Assembly (NCBI GenBank): GCA_021613535.1
Contig: CP075496.1
Span: forward strand, 4,154,001-4,218,000
Direction of reading: 5' to 3'
Source of the DNA: Adineta vaga
Taxonomy: Eukaryota; Rotifera
DNA: 64,000 bases
The stretch's first letter is position 1, and each line of letters starts with the position of its first letter. The notes below the pieces were generated by a model that did not search any database, was not told the origin of the DNA, and saw only the letters and a list, made by a program, of their open reading frames with translations. The position numbers and the translations under genes were made by a program. Positions 49,892 through 62,086 of this stretch are shown in pieces.

Positions 49892-51309
49892 GTTGTCGAA
49901 TATGTTACACCGCAATGTAAATGAAATAATTTATTAAATGTATGTATAGAATATCGTCTTTTTTCTAGGGTTTATATATGATGCAATACTAGATCAGCGG
50001 ACGGCGGTTGGATGAGATGAAAATGATTTCGTCTTTTTTTCTTTTCTTATTCTTCTCTTCATCGTATCATTTTTGCTTGATATCAGTATTCTTTTTATCA
50101 CGCGTTACGCATTTGGTAGTCATGTGCTTGCACTTCGGCCGTGTATCCAGGTCCGTCCAAGTACTATGAATACAAGATGACTGTATATAGACAGAAAAAT
50201 CAAACGACGTAATATCTTGAACAAAGCCTAGTCCGACTAAAAAAGTACACCAAACAAACCCATCTTCACCTTTTCGTTTCGGTTACTTTTGATACAAATG
50301 TTAACTTTCAACGGAAATTTTTTATGACAAAATTTATGAATATTCTCTTCGGCAAGAAAAAGAAAGAATATTCTTTTTTTTTTTATTTAAACGAATAGTT
50401 TTGTTTTTGTTTTTCAAAAATTCCAGGACTTATCATCAATATTGTCAGGTGGTTTTTCGATATGCACTTTTAGAAGATTTCTTACTCGTAGGTTTGCGGT
50501 AGTATATGATAACAAGTTATACACCTTAATGCACATCTAGCATTTTTTTCAGTACTTTTTTTTCTGCGTCAGATGTGCCTAATGGACACTTTTTTTTTCT
50601 TTAAGAAGGAATGGTGTATTGATTCTAAAGTCATGTATTGATTGGTGCTCTCATCAAATGCAAAGAGGCACTCATTTCATTGATGAATTGAATATTCTTT
50701 TTCACTTAACGACTATGTTATTTTTCTGTCATAAAGAAATAAATCATCATATTGTCATAAGCTAGAAGGTGAAAGATGAAATACAACGAAATAAAACGTG
50801 TGCATGACTGAATTATTTTAGTATTCTGTCTTTTCTTTTTCGTTATTAGTAATCACATCACCCGACCATTCATAATTTATTGACATTCATGAAAACAAGA
50901 AAGTTAGAAATGGGCTTTTTTAATAATTATCTTCTTTCAATTTGATATCATATGCATTTTGTTTACGTCATATGCAAAACAACTACGTCATTTTATTATA
51001 TCGTATTTACATTGAAACATAAAGATAAAATAAAAGGTTGAAGTCAAACATTTTCATCAAGTCATCGTTTATGTATGACGTCGTTCATGTTCGATAAAAA
51101 CCATTAAAATCAAAACATCAAAAATGTAAAGTCCACAGTTTTCTATATAATTTAAGATCTCATGACAATAATGTTAATGATATTGACTGATCAATCTGTT
51201 TTATTAGATACTTTTAAAAACACGATAAAAACAATAGAAGAAAAAGAACAAATCATTCAAACATGTAAAACAATTGTTTTGCTTATTCTAATAGAGATAT
51301 TTGAGAATA
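49892..51309. other. Intergenic upstream of glutamine synthetase copy 3
   Basis: No gene seen. It contains three CRE-like sites: TACGTCAT at 50964 and again at 50984 (20 nt apart, with an octamer-like ATGCAAA between them), and TGACGTC at 51076. Whether these regulate the synthetase copy, about 1 kb away, is unknown. Confidence 0.5.
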
Positions 51310-54300
51310 CTAAGAAGCCGCTAAGCGATAATGCATGAAGACCAGCTTCATTTTGACTAAAAAATACACTCATTCAAATATTTCATTAACCTGTAAAGAT
51401 TATATTTGGTTGTACGTGATTTTCTAAAAATCATAAAAATATTAAATCACATTTATATGAAATATCATACGTACCAATGATACAACGTGGTCTCTCGGAT
51501 GGCATCCATCGACCATGATTACATGTTAAACCCGATGGTCCATGAAGAATATAACCTATATATATATATATTTATATCCATGTTAATATTAATCAAAACA
51601 ACAAACAAGAAAATGTCGACATACCTGTATTACATTCGAATTCAATCGTTCGACTGTGACCAACATTAGGTATATATGAACGAAATTCACTTCGAATTGG
51701 TATTGGTGATATACGTTCATCTTTTAGTATGACATAAGTTCGACCATTGATTAATGGACCAGGATTGGGACAGAAAACTAAAAGAAAATCTCATTTATTA
51801 TTGACACTCTAAAATGGTACATTTGCATTGTTTTAAACTCTAGAGAGGTTGCTAGATACTTGAACTACGTTCTTCAATGTCATTGTACTCTTCAGCCTGA
51901 ATAAATATTAACCTTCCAAATAAAATATTTTATCATAAAATTTATGAAGTTTATAGAGATCATTTTCAAATAATCATAAACCATTGTCTATAAATTTCAT
52001 TATCATGACATTTGTACTTTGATAAAGAGATTCGATGCAAGTACAGAGTTTGAAATAAGATTAGTGGTTTAACGACTATGCTTTTTTTACAATAACTCAG
52101 ATATATTGGTTATTTGATGGTCTTGTTTAATCAAATTAAAAATAGATTTGGTCTACTAATGAATATTTTAATTAATAAATGAACTCGACTAATTTGAATT
52201 TGAGAGAAATGAAATGTTTGTTTCTTTTTTCGCTTACTTGGTAAACATCTTGGTGGCTGTTCTGGTAACCATTGTCCAAATTGACACGTTAATTTGGCTA
52301 TATGATTATTTTCAATTCTAAAACCAGGAAAGCAACGATATCGTGCAATAGATCCATGTTTTGTTGTATGAAAAATAGTTCGACCGTTTGTTATCGTTGG
52401 TGGATGTTCATTACATGATCGTGGTATACAATGTGCATGATGTGATAATTTTCCATTTTCAAGACATTCAACTGTTACTTGTTCACCAATAGGTTGATAG
52501 TTCTCTGCACACGTAAATGAAAATGAAGAACCTTGTTCAATTAATGTTCCAGATGGTATTGTCGTATTGATAATATTACGTAAAAAGAGCATATGAGGTA
52601 CAATACATTTAACTAAATGAATTGAAAAAAAAGGCAAGTTTTTCTTTTGAAAACAATTGTTAATGCAAATCTAAACATTGATGAAATAAAAACATGAACT
52701 TACTCGAATGACAAATTGGTTGTTCTGAAAGATTTCCATTGATACAACGAATAGTGTCGTTGCTTAATGGTAAACTATTATTATTCTGACATGTATAATG
52801 AACATTTTCTCGATGACGATAAAATGTTTTAGAAAATATAATATTGTCATTTTCAACACGACAGCCTAAAAAATGAAATTGCCTTGTGTATAATACAAAT
52901 TCCTATCTGAGAAATATGTACCATTATAACATCGTAAATGTTTAGGGAAAATTTTTCCCCGTCGACAAACAATTCGTTGACGTTGTTTCGAATTTTCACA
53001 AAGATATTCTAAATGACTTCCATCTGGAATTTTTTGCATAAATGGACGCAGTCGCATATAACGTGCATCACGTGGTAAACCTGGTATTGGACAGGAGATA
53101 GGTTCTAAAAGAATTACAATAATAAAAACATACATTGAGAAATCAATAACGACAACAACGAACTTTCACAAATGGGAATCTTTGGTAACCAATTTCCATT
53201 CAATTGACATTTTGATATCCGTGAACCACGTAATGTCATATTAGCTGGACATTGAAATGTTACTATGGAATTTATTGAATATTTTAATGAATCATTTACT
53301 GCTAATGATTCAATCTGACCGTTAAAATCTGTTTGAGGATTTTCACATGTAATTGCTAGAATAAGTAAAGTTAATAAGAGAAAAATCAAAATATTCAAAG
53401 AATAGATACGAACGTTCACATGTCGGTGGTGTTGGTTGCCAATCTGATGAAACACATTTTAATATAGATGAACCGTGTAAGTGGTAACCATCTTGACAAA
53501 TATATTGTATAGTTTCATTTGTTGTTCGATCAGGTTGAATTATTTCACTATAGCTGACAATCGGAGGTGTATTACATGATTTTCCTACGAGAAAAAAAGC
53601 AAAAAGAAATATTTTCGAATAAATAAATTTCTCAATTACTTTGACAAATAGGCATTGTTCCTGACCAAAGACCATTCTCTTGACAAGCTCTTGTTGTATC
53701 TTTTCCAATCAATTCAAAACCATCATTACAAAAAAATGCAATTATATTTGGATAATCAAATCGTTCTCCACTTAAAAATCCATCACGTAATACACCAGGT
53801 GAACCGCAATCAATCGCTATTTTGATTTTTTTTTAAATAAAAACAACTAAATATTTAGAAATAAAACAAACAAATAAATTACTTACGTGTACATTTCAAT
53901 GTAGCAAATGTCCATTGACCTAAAAATGTACATTCTGATGTTGTCGTACCCGTTCTACAATATGAATGAATAGAAAACAAAACTGAAACGATCTTCTTTT
54001 CATTTTTCATTAAATCTTACCCAACATAACCAGTTAAACAAGTATATTTAACTGAGTATCCTGCATGAAATGTTGTAATTGTTGTTGGAATATCATTGAC
54101 CGCATTGATTATGTCAGATGGTCGATCACAAAAAACTAATTTCGAAAGAAAATTAACAAAATCATTTCAACTACATGATATGTTGTCCCCCTAATCATGG
54201 CATAATTTTCTTCAATTGACTGAACAAGCAGCAGAACAAGTCTAGACTTCGACATATACATACGATGATCATAACACAGTGTCTTATACTTCTTATGATA

Positions 54301-55299
54301 CTCTTATACATATACGCAATCCTCTTGAACTTTAATATACATAAAGAAAGGAAAAGAAAATAACTGAGTTGAATCTAATTCAACAATTGAGACAATATGA
54401 ATAATGAGAAGGTCATTGACATGACTTTTGATGTATATCATTCATTAATCGTAAAGCTTCATCATATCTTTTCAAGTTCATGATTCAATTAACACTACCT
54501 TCTTTTGCACAATAGGGTACTGTATCGGATGGTCCCCACCACATATCACCCTGACAATGACGATATTTTGAACCTTCTAAAACAAAACCAACATCACATT
54601 CATATGTCGCACGCGAACCAAATTTATTTCCATTTGAATAGATAATACGACCATGTTCCGGAGGAGTCAAAAATGGACAACTGATACCTTAATTTTTCAT
54701 AGGAAAAAAAACGAGAGAAAAATTATCGATTGAACAATCATTCATAACTTACCACGTTTAACACATGACATACCACAATCATAATCACATACACATGATC
54801 GATATCGACTTCGACAATCACTATCATCGAAGCATGATTTGAAACATTGTCTTTGTCGTGTGGCATCTCGTTTTCGTGGACAATATGAAAGGTCACGAAT
54901 CCAATAACCTTAAATAATAATAAAGACTGATAGGTTTCAATCAATTTCATTTTCATCCTTCTCTTAAAATAACATTCGTTCAATCTTTTCTTCAACTTAG
55001 CGTTATTACTCTCAATTCGTTTTTGACCTTGTTTTATATACAATCACTCAATGAAAACAAATGCTGATTGCCACTAAATCACTTCAATCTCAACATCGAT
55101 GTCAAATGTAGTTAACACTTATTATTTTTATTATTCTAACCTGAACTCCTTGAAAAGATAAGAAAAAAGAATGAACATGAGAAAGAATTTTGACAATACC
55201 TTGACAATAATTTGATAATTCACATAGTAATAGAAGAATTATGAGGAAATATTGATGGTAATAATAACAATAAAAATATCTTGTTCGTATATGCATCAT
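51310..55299 (-). CDS. Secreted WAP-like + sushi (about 10 CCP) protein, LEV-9-like
   Basis: The first exon (55299-55200) encodes a signal peptide (YFLIILLLLCELSNYCQG). It joins in phase 1 to 54908, which starts an eight-cysteine WAP-like module (YCPRKRD... RSCVCDYDCGMSC). About ten CCP/sushi modules follow, each with four Cys and a Trp, mostly one per exon and with phase-1 boundaries. Their starts read ISCPFLTPP, VFCDRPSDI, DCGSPGVL, KSCNTPPIV, ITCENPQTD, ISCPIPGLP, GCRVENDN, VKCIVPHML, RSCNEHPPT and FCPNPGPL. Two small terminal exons (51423-51391 and 51356-51310) are less certain. WAP + CCP is the layout of C. elegans LEV-9, an extracellular scaffold that clusters acetylcholine receptors. 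Orthology is suggested by domain order only. Confidence 0.75.
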
Positions 55300-56939
55300 A
55301 AAATCATCTAAAATAGGAATAGCTTTTCTTTTCTTTTTTAGTTTATTAAAATATCTAATCCCTGTTCATATTTCTAATCTCTTCCTTCTTAATACAAGCT
55401 ATTCAACAACAAAACTTACATGATATCAAATAAATCTTACATATTCAGTCAAAGTTTATGACATAATATCAAACAACACGAGAAAAGAGAAAAAAAACCG
55501 ATGGTCATATATTCTTATGCTTGGTAAATTTGTCGGCATCTGTTATGTCCTTGTTAATTGATGCACATGATGTTGTTGTATTATGAAAGAAGTAAATAAA
55601 TTCTATGTCTATTCAGAAAACGAAATTAGTTTTCTTATATATCTGCTTGAAACAACAACAACGAAAAAAAGATGACCATAAATGATTACGAAAGAAATTC
55701 AATCAATGACAAAACATGAAATAAGAAACGTTTTGTTTTCAATTTTTGTTTAAACGATTTAATCTTATTTTTAATGAGGAAAGATATATAAACTTACTTA
55801 ACATTCGAATCTCACCTGTCATACATACATATATCGTGATTGATCGGTACATTCATATATATGTACAAGTGAGTAAGTAAGAGAGATAGAGAGAGAGAAA
55901 GGGAGCAAAAGGAGAAAGAGAAAGAAAAAAAAGAATGAGAAGTTGGTATGTTTAGTTACCAGTATCAATCTATTGAATAAAGAGAACAATTCCATTTCGC
56001 AATGTATAATCCACATGAAAGAGAAGAAAACATTGATGATTGACAAAGACATTGTTTCGAAATCTTTTCTATTCTAAGTTAATACTTACAATAGTTATAA
56101 ACATCCATTTATCGTATTAGATAAGAAGAAGAAGAAGAAACAACAACAACAAAAAAGAACTGAACTGATCAACTCTGTGTACATGATGAGTCGAAAAGTT
56201 GATGATAGTCTTTCGTGTTATATTACAATCAGATAAGAAAGAAATGTATAGTTGTTGATGAATGTTATATTTTTCAACTTGCATCATCATTTATTCTTGC
56301 GTAGAGAATAAGGAAACAAATGGCTTACCATGATAGACATAAAGAAGATAGAATTGCGTGAACAAATCTTTAGAGATAAGCATATGAACATTGATGATTG
56401 TTTAGGAACTTGCAAATGGATGCGACAACTGGTCAAATGAGAAATTGTTCAACATAAGACAAACATATACGAGAATTTGTAGCTATTGGCACCATACATT
56501 CAAACGTGTGTATGATGACGATGACAGAGGAATTCTTTTTTTTTTTACAAATACACAATTGAGTCCGGAAGCTTTTACGTGTTAAGTACAATCGTAAGTA
56601 TACTAAAACTACAACTTTACTTATATCAATGTTGTTCATTCAGATTACACAAGAATATTCTATTGTGATTACACCATAGTCAGTTCATAGCTTGAATCAA
56701 CAAGTACAAAAGAATTTGTCTTCTTCGCTTTTGTATGATAATAACACGAAATCTATTTGAAATCATTTCTCATTTATCAAGACATAGAAGACACGCACAT
56801 ATACACAAACACATTCATTCATGTATAAAGGATGACATACATGTGAGCGTCAACTGTTGAACATAAGTTTTCAAGGACAATGTTATGAATACAAGAAAAA
56901 AAGGAAAAGGAATAACGAACAAACGAACTGTTTACATGG
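55300..56939. other. Intergenic between two WAP-sushi genes
   Basis: About 1.6 kb, AT-rich, with a GA-rich run near 55876-55930. Short hydrophobic frames occur but have no partner exons. It presumably holds the promoter of the downstream WAP-sushi gene. Confidence 0.55.
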
Positions 56940-59900
56940 TCATCCTTTACTGACAAATTTGTGTAATGTATGTTGCAAGGACACATGTCGATCTAGAATG
57001 ATTGACATAAATTCAAGATAAATAAGCAAAGAATAACATACCTTCTTTACATATTGGCAATTGATCAGGTCGCCATAAGCCTGAAAAACAGGTTGCACCA
57101 CGATTACCAACAAGCATATAGCCTACAAGCGAAAAAATAATAATCAATGATCAAATGAAATGTACCAAACCTGAATCACATTCGAATTGTAATGAAGCCC
57201 CATGTCTTAATGTAACATTTGCTGAAAGTATATAACGTGATGTGCCATAATTAACAACATAAGTTTTTCCATGACGAACAAATCCAGGGTGAAGACAAGT
57301 ATCTAAATGAAAATTTAGAAAAAAAGAAGAAAAATAGTTATTTATATACCTGCAATACATTGAATAAGATTATTTCGATCATATGGTGATTCCCATTGAC
57401 CAAATAAACAACGAATAGTTCGATAATTACTTAATTTATAACCATTTCGACACTAGGCGAAATCAAAAATAAAAAAGAATAATATTTACAGGATAACTTT
57501 CTGATTGAATAAATTTCTACCGAATATTCAGCATGACCACCATGTCGTCTATTTTGATATTTAACATAACCATTTTTAATCCAATAAGGATGTGTAGTAC
57601 AATTTTCTAAATACAGATTCATTTCTATTTCTAAAGTTTCTATTTACATTTAATATTCTTACTCGGTTCACATAAAGGTTCTGATGTTAAATATCCTTGT
57701 ATACATGTCACGTTTGTCACATTTTTATAACCAGCAACACATTCATAATCTAATGATTGGCCTTCATACAATATATTATTTAATTTCGTATTATTCGTCA
57801 ATAGTACATGCGGAATAGCTAATGAAACGGGACATGTCTCCAAGATTTCTTTTTATAGAAGAAGAAGAAGAAAAAACCCAACAAAATATAAATCAATAGG
57901 AAAAAAGACACTTTCAATACCTTCTCGACAATAAGGACCATCATTTGTCCATTGTCCATCTAGACATTGAATAAATGATGGTTTGATTAAAGAACATTTT
58001 TCTGCAAATTTCGATGGACATTGACATTGATATTTAATCGTATAACCATGTCGTATATATGCTCCTGGTTGTAGTTCTTTTCCATACCATTCATTTGTAC
58101 TATCATCCATAAAATAACCAACTAATTTCTTTCCCAAATCAGGTAAACGACATTTTGCTAACGAGAACAATAAGAGAAACTAAATCATCAAGAGAAGAAG
58201 AAAAAATCAAACTATACCATAACATTTCGGTAAAATTGGTTTCCATATTCCATGATTATCACAAATAACATAATTAATCATTGGAATAAGATCATAACGT
58301 GTACTACTATTACAAGATAGACCTGTACCTTCACCCGAAAGAAATATTGAACGACTATTTGATACATGTCCATTAAAACCTTCCATTGTTGGATGTCGAC
58401 ACATTGCTTCAATACATTGTGGTCGATTTGTTTGCCAACGACCTTGTTTACATTCAATTTTTGATATTGAATCTTTCAAAACATATTTTTCAATACAACC
58501 ATACTCAGCATATGAAGATGTTGTATTCACTAGATAAGCATTTGCAATTAAAGGTGGTTCACCACATGGAGATCCTTTGAATCGACAAAAATAAAAATGT
58601 AATCTATTTAAATTCATTCTTCACTAGTATCTTTTACTTAAACATCGAGGTGTTTCTAATGATGACCATGTTCCATTTTTTAAACATGTTTGTATAGGAG
58701 ATAATCGATCTAATTCATAACCAGGATTACATTCAATTCGTATCTGTTGATCAGGATAATACACTTGTTGTTGTGGTGTATAATGTCCATTGAGAACTGG
58801 ATGATCAATTGTACAAACTTCATCTGAAAACAAAGAAATTAAAAAACGTTTAAACTAATTCGTCATCATTTTTACCTTTACGAATACAATAAACATCCGT
58901 AACAGGTTCCCAAAATCCATCACTAACACAAATACGTTCTTTAGGTCCAACGACTGTATATCCTGCATTACATTCATAAAATAGACGACTATAAAATGAA
59001 TGACCTTCATATTGTATTCGACCATGTGCTGGATTATTTAAGATTGGACATAGATATCGTTCAGTAATCAAAGCTAAATGAAAAATTAAATGAATTATTT
59101 ACGTTTGAAAACAAAACTTTTTCTTTCATTTACATCTTGAAAGACAAGAAAATCCACAATTATGATCACAAACACAAATTCTCTGATAACGACAATTAGT
59201 ATTTTGATTCGTTCCATGACAAGATCGTTGACAATTTCGATGCACATTTTTTTGTCTTGGACAAAGATTTTCCGTTCGATTCGCTTGTACATATTCATTT
59301 GTAAATGTTGGTTTGGGTTGATAATAATTTAAATATGATGTTACAGTTGTTGATCCATAATGATCATAATTATTTATTGTTGTTAATGTTGTAGACGTTC
59401 GAGTGACTAAACGATGACGATATACATAAGCTTCAGTTGTACTTGCACGACCTTGTTGTTCTAATATATCAAGAAAAAGAAAGTGATATAATCATCGTTT
59501 CTTAATTTAGATTGAGAATTAGATCGAATAAAACAATTGTCACATTCAATTTACTGATGTTAGTAATCAAAGTTTCTTTGAAATAGGATCAAATTTATCA
59601 ATCTTCATTAAAGATATTTCCATAAAATTTCTTTTTTATCCTCCAAAATTAATCTTGATAAGAAATTCTTCTAACCTCGTAGTCATTAAAAACATTGTCA
59701 ATTGAATTATTTAAACGATCATCAAGGTTTCTATCTCTTTTTTTTCTTCTAAGAACAATACATTGAAGAGTTCTTAAATATGCTAATCGATTATATTAAC
59801 AATGTTTATCAAATAGAAAATCAATTACGTGCGGTGAATAAAGACAAAACTGATTTATTGATCAAAGAAAAAGTTACAAACATCAGTTTCATTTCTTCTT

Positions 59901-60015
59901 TGTTTTTCAACACTTAAAACATTCACTTACCTGCAATATGGACAAGTAATGGATTTCGTATCATATTGACATATTGAAAAAGAAGAAAAAAGATGAGTTG
60001 TATTTGGTAATACAT
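56940..60015 (-). CDS. Secreted WAP-like + 8 sushi protein, LEV-9-like
   Basis: Exon 1 (60015-59931) gives a signal peptide (MYYQIQLIFFLLFQYV). A 470-nt intron leads to 59460-59134, which has a Thr/Tyr-rich stretch and then an eight-cysteine WAP-like module (LCPRQKNVHRNC ... RICVCDHNCGFSC). Eight CCP modules follow; recognisable starts are YLCPILNNP, VCTIDHPVL, SPCGEPPLI, MCRHPTMEG, KCRLPDLG, ETCPVSLA, NCTTHPYW and TCLHPGFV. The last module ends at 57042 (PICKE). A 49-nt intron then gives a short terminal exon from 56992 encoding DRHVSLQHTLHKFVSKG and a TGA at 56942-56940. One WAP plus eight CCP modules is the layout reported for LEV-9, needed for acetylcholine receptor clustering at the nematode neuromuscular junction. 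It forms a tandem pair with the next gene, which has the same order. Confidence 0.8.
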
Positions 60016-60371
60016 TTTGCATAGTGATACAATGATGTATAAAACAAAAAGAAGAAGAAGAAAATCAAATCGATGATGATAGTAATGATGAAGACAGTTG
60101 CTTTCGCTTGCTCGAGCAAGAACAATCTGATTGTCTTGATATTTGTCTCTGCATTCTCTTTCTATCTATCTATCTATCTTTTCCGACATCGAACATTGAT
60201 GAATAAATTTCATGTTCTTCTTCGAATCGGAGAAATGTTCTATTCTTTTCCTTTTTTTTTTCTTCTTCTTCTTCTTCTCCTTTATTGATTTGAAGATATT
60301 TGTTTTTATTAGGAAGACTAATAACAGATGCATATTCAATCATGTCAATAATGTCAAAAAAATAAAATCGA
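60016..60371. other. Intergenic with simple repeats
   Basis: Contains a TCTA tetranucleotide run (60161-60179) and a CTT/TTC run (60253-60285). Frames across it are low complexity. Confidence 0.6.
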
Positions 60372-61544
60372 TTACCAATAGAATAATGGTTTACCATCAC
60401 AATGAGAAATTAAATCAAGACTATGGATAATGATGGAAAAATCTTTGTGATATTCTTTCGATAAGAATTGAAAACAAAATCTTTGAATTTCATCAAGATT
60501 TGAGAGAAATTTCGAGGACGTTTTTAACCATTGATAATCAGAATAGATACCATATTTATTAATGAAATAGAAGGTTAAGATTGGATGAGAATTGAAATGA
60601 AAATTTTCTTTCGAAAGATAATTTTCAATTTGTTGAAAACGTTTTTTATAAATTGAACGTTGATATTTATTTTCTTCATTATCAATAATTAATGATAAAT
60701 AACGAAGAGAATAACCATATAATTGTTTCGATTTCGAAAAGATTAATACTAAAATTCGTCGTTCTAGTTGATAACAGATTTCTCCAAGTAAACGTTTATC
60801 TTTAATTAAGCAAACAAAAAGTAAAATAAATCATATAAATCAATTTACCTAGTGTATCATTGTTTGAATTGTTATTTTGATTCAATTGAACTGATAACTG
60901 AAGTTGTTTGGTTAAGAGTTTTACATCATCAGTAATTTTTTGTAATTTAGTTAAATTTTGTTTCGTTTCTGAACTGATCGGTAATTGAGAATTATCTTCA
61001 TGAATATATTTATCAATTCGTTCTTGAAGAGATTTTTCCGTTAAAGGACAATCACTTGATGATTGTTCGAAAACATCGATAATAGTTGTATTGATATTTG
61101 TTTCTTGAATTAATTTGCGATGTATACGAGATTTTGATTCGTTTATTATTTGAGTATTGACAAGAAGTCCATGTCTAGAAACAAAAGATCTTTCGCTTTC
61201 GAAATAAATAAAGAGTGTCTACACAAGAGAAACAAAGTGAAAAGTAAACTTGAAGAACAAGATTATTCGGTTGACTGTTTTTTTGGGACAATATGATTTA
61301 TAGATTAATATTTGAATCTGAAAATCTGTAATAATCATTATATAAATATCGACGGAAAAACAATGATCATTGTATTTACGCGCCTTTTTTACATTTTCAT
61401 ATCAATTGAATATTACCTTGCGGCATATCGTTGACAAACATAATTCTTCTCATGTAAATGTTCTTTAGATTTTTGGTCACTATCTTTTTTCCGTAAACTT
61501 CTTGATGATTCGAAATTTAACTTCATATTCGATTGTTTCATCAT
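60372..61544 (-). CDS. SPATC1L: Speriolin / SPATC1L-like centrosomal protein
   Basis: Three exons (61544-61417, 61174-60849, 60799-60372) join in phase to 293 aa; no long single frame shows it. The N-terminal half is polar with a probable coiled coil (LTKLQKITDDVKLLTKQLQL). The C-terminal 140 residues match the speriolin C-terminal domain. They start RLLGEICYQLERRIL, continue QLYGYSLRYL, then FHFNSHPILTFYFINKYGI, and end with the hallmark DGKPLFYW at the very C terminus (vertebrate SPATC1L ends DGKPLFAW). Vertebrate members are sperm centrosome or sperm-neck proteins. The start could be either of two adjacent ATGs (61544 or 61541). A divergent kinase gene begins about 540 nt away. Confidence 0.8.
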
Positions 61545-62086
61545 TAGATTCGTCAATCAAATGCTCTGCTTTGTCATCATATAGTGTCCTCTTTTTGTCG
61601 TCCTTCGTCATGGTCTTATTTTTTCATTGGTTCCTTCTTCAACAAATCCATCATGTAAGAACGAGCTGTTTAACAATCGATCGTTCGGGTCGTCGTACGA
61701 ACGAGTGATGCTACTAATTGTCCACCATGATGGTTTTTTTTTCGAGAATTTCGTTGCTATTGTAAAATATTAATATATAATCATATTTGATTCAATATTA
61801 GTCATTTATTTGTTTTGATATGATGTTTTCAAACGAATTATTGTCGATGATATTTTCTTTTTTCTATAACCGGAAACTTCTATATGCTTATCAAAACCAA
61901 TAGGGATGAAGAGTATTTAGTCTTTTATAAGATATGTTTTTTCTTTCTTTTCTTTACGCTTCAATTCTATTAATTGATCATATGAATTACAAACGATGCC
62001 CCCTATCGTCAATTCAAATTTGTTTGTTCATTTATTTTCTAGATATGAGTTCTTTGATTTGTTTCTACAATTGATTCTTCTATAGA
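61545..62086. promoter_or_regulatory. Divergent promoter region, SPATC1L-like / Tousled-like kinase
   Basis: Lies between the starts of two genes on opposite strands. AT-rich; no specific motif could be supported. A plus-strand frame at 61502-61708 overlaps the SPATC1L start and is a shadow. Confidence 0.5.

Noticed and set aside
55299-56940. One single giant WAP-sushi gene spanning both units
   Set aside because: The upstream unit has a terminal exon with stop after a normal 49-nt intron, and the downstream unit has its own signal peptide exon in phase; a fusion is still formally possible because all boundaries are phase 1.
60073-60430. Phe/Ser-rich frames between the sushi gene and the SPATC1L-like gene
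   Set aside because: They cross TCTA and CTT simple repeats and overlap the real 3' end of the SPATC1L-like gene.
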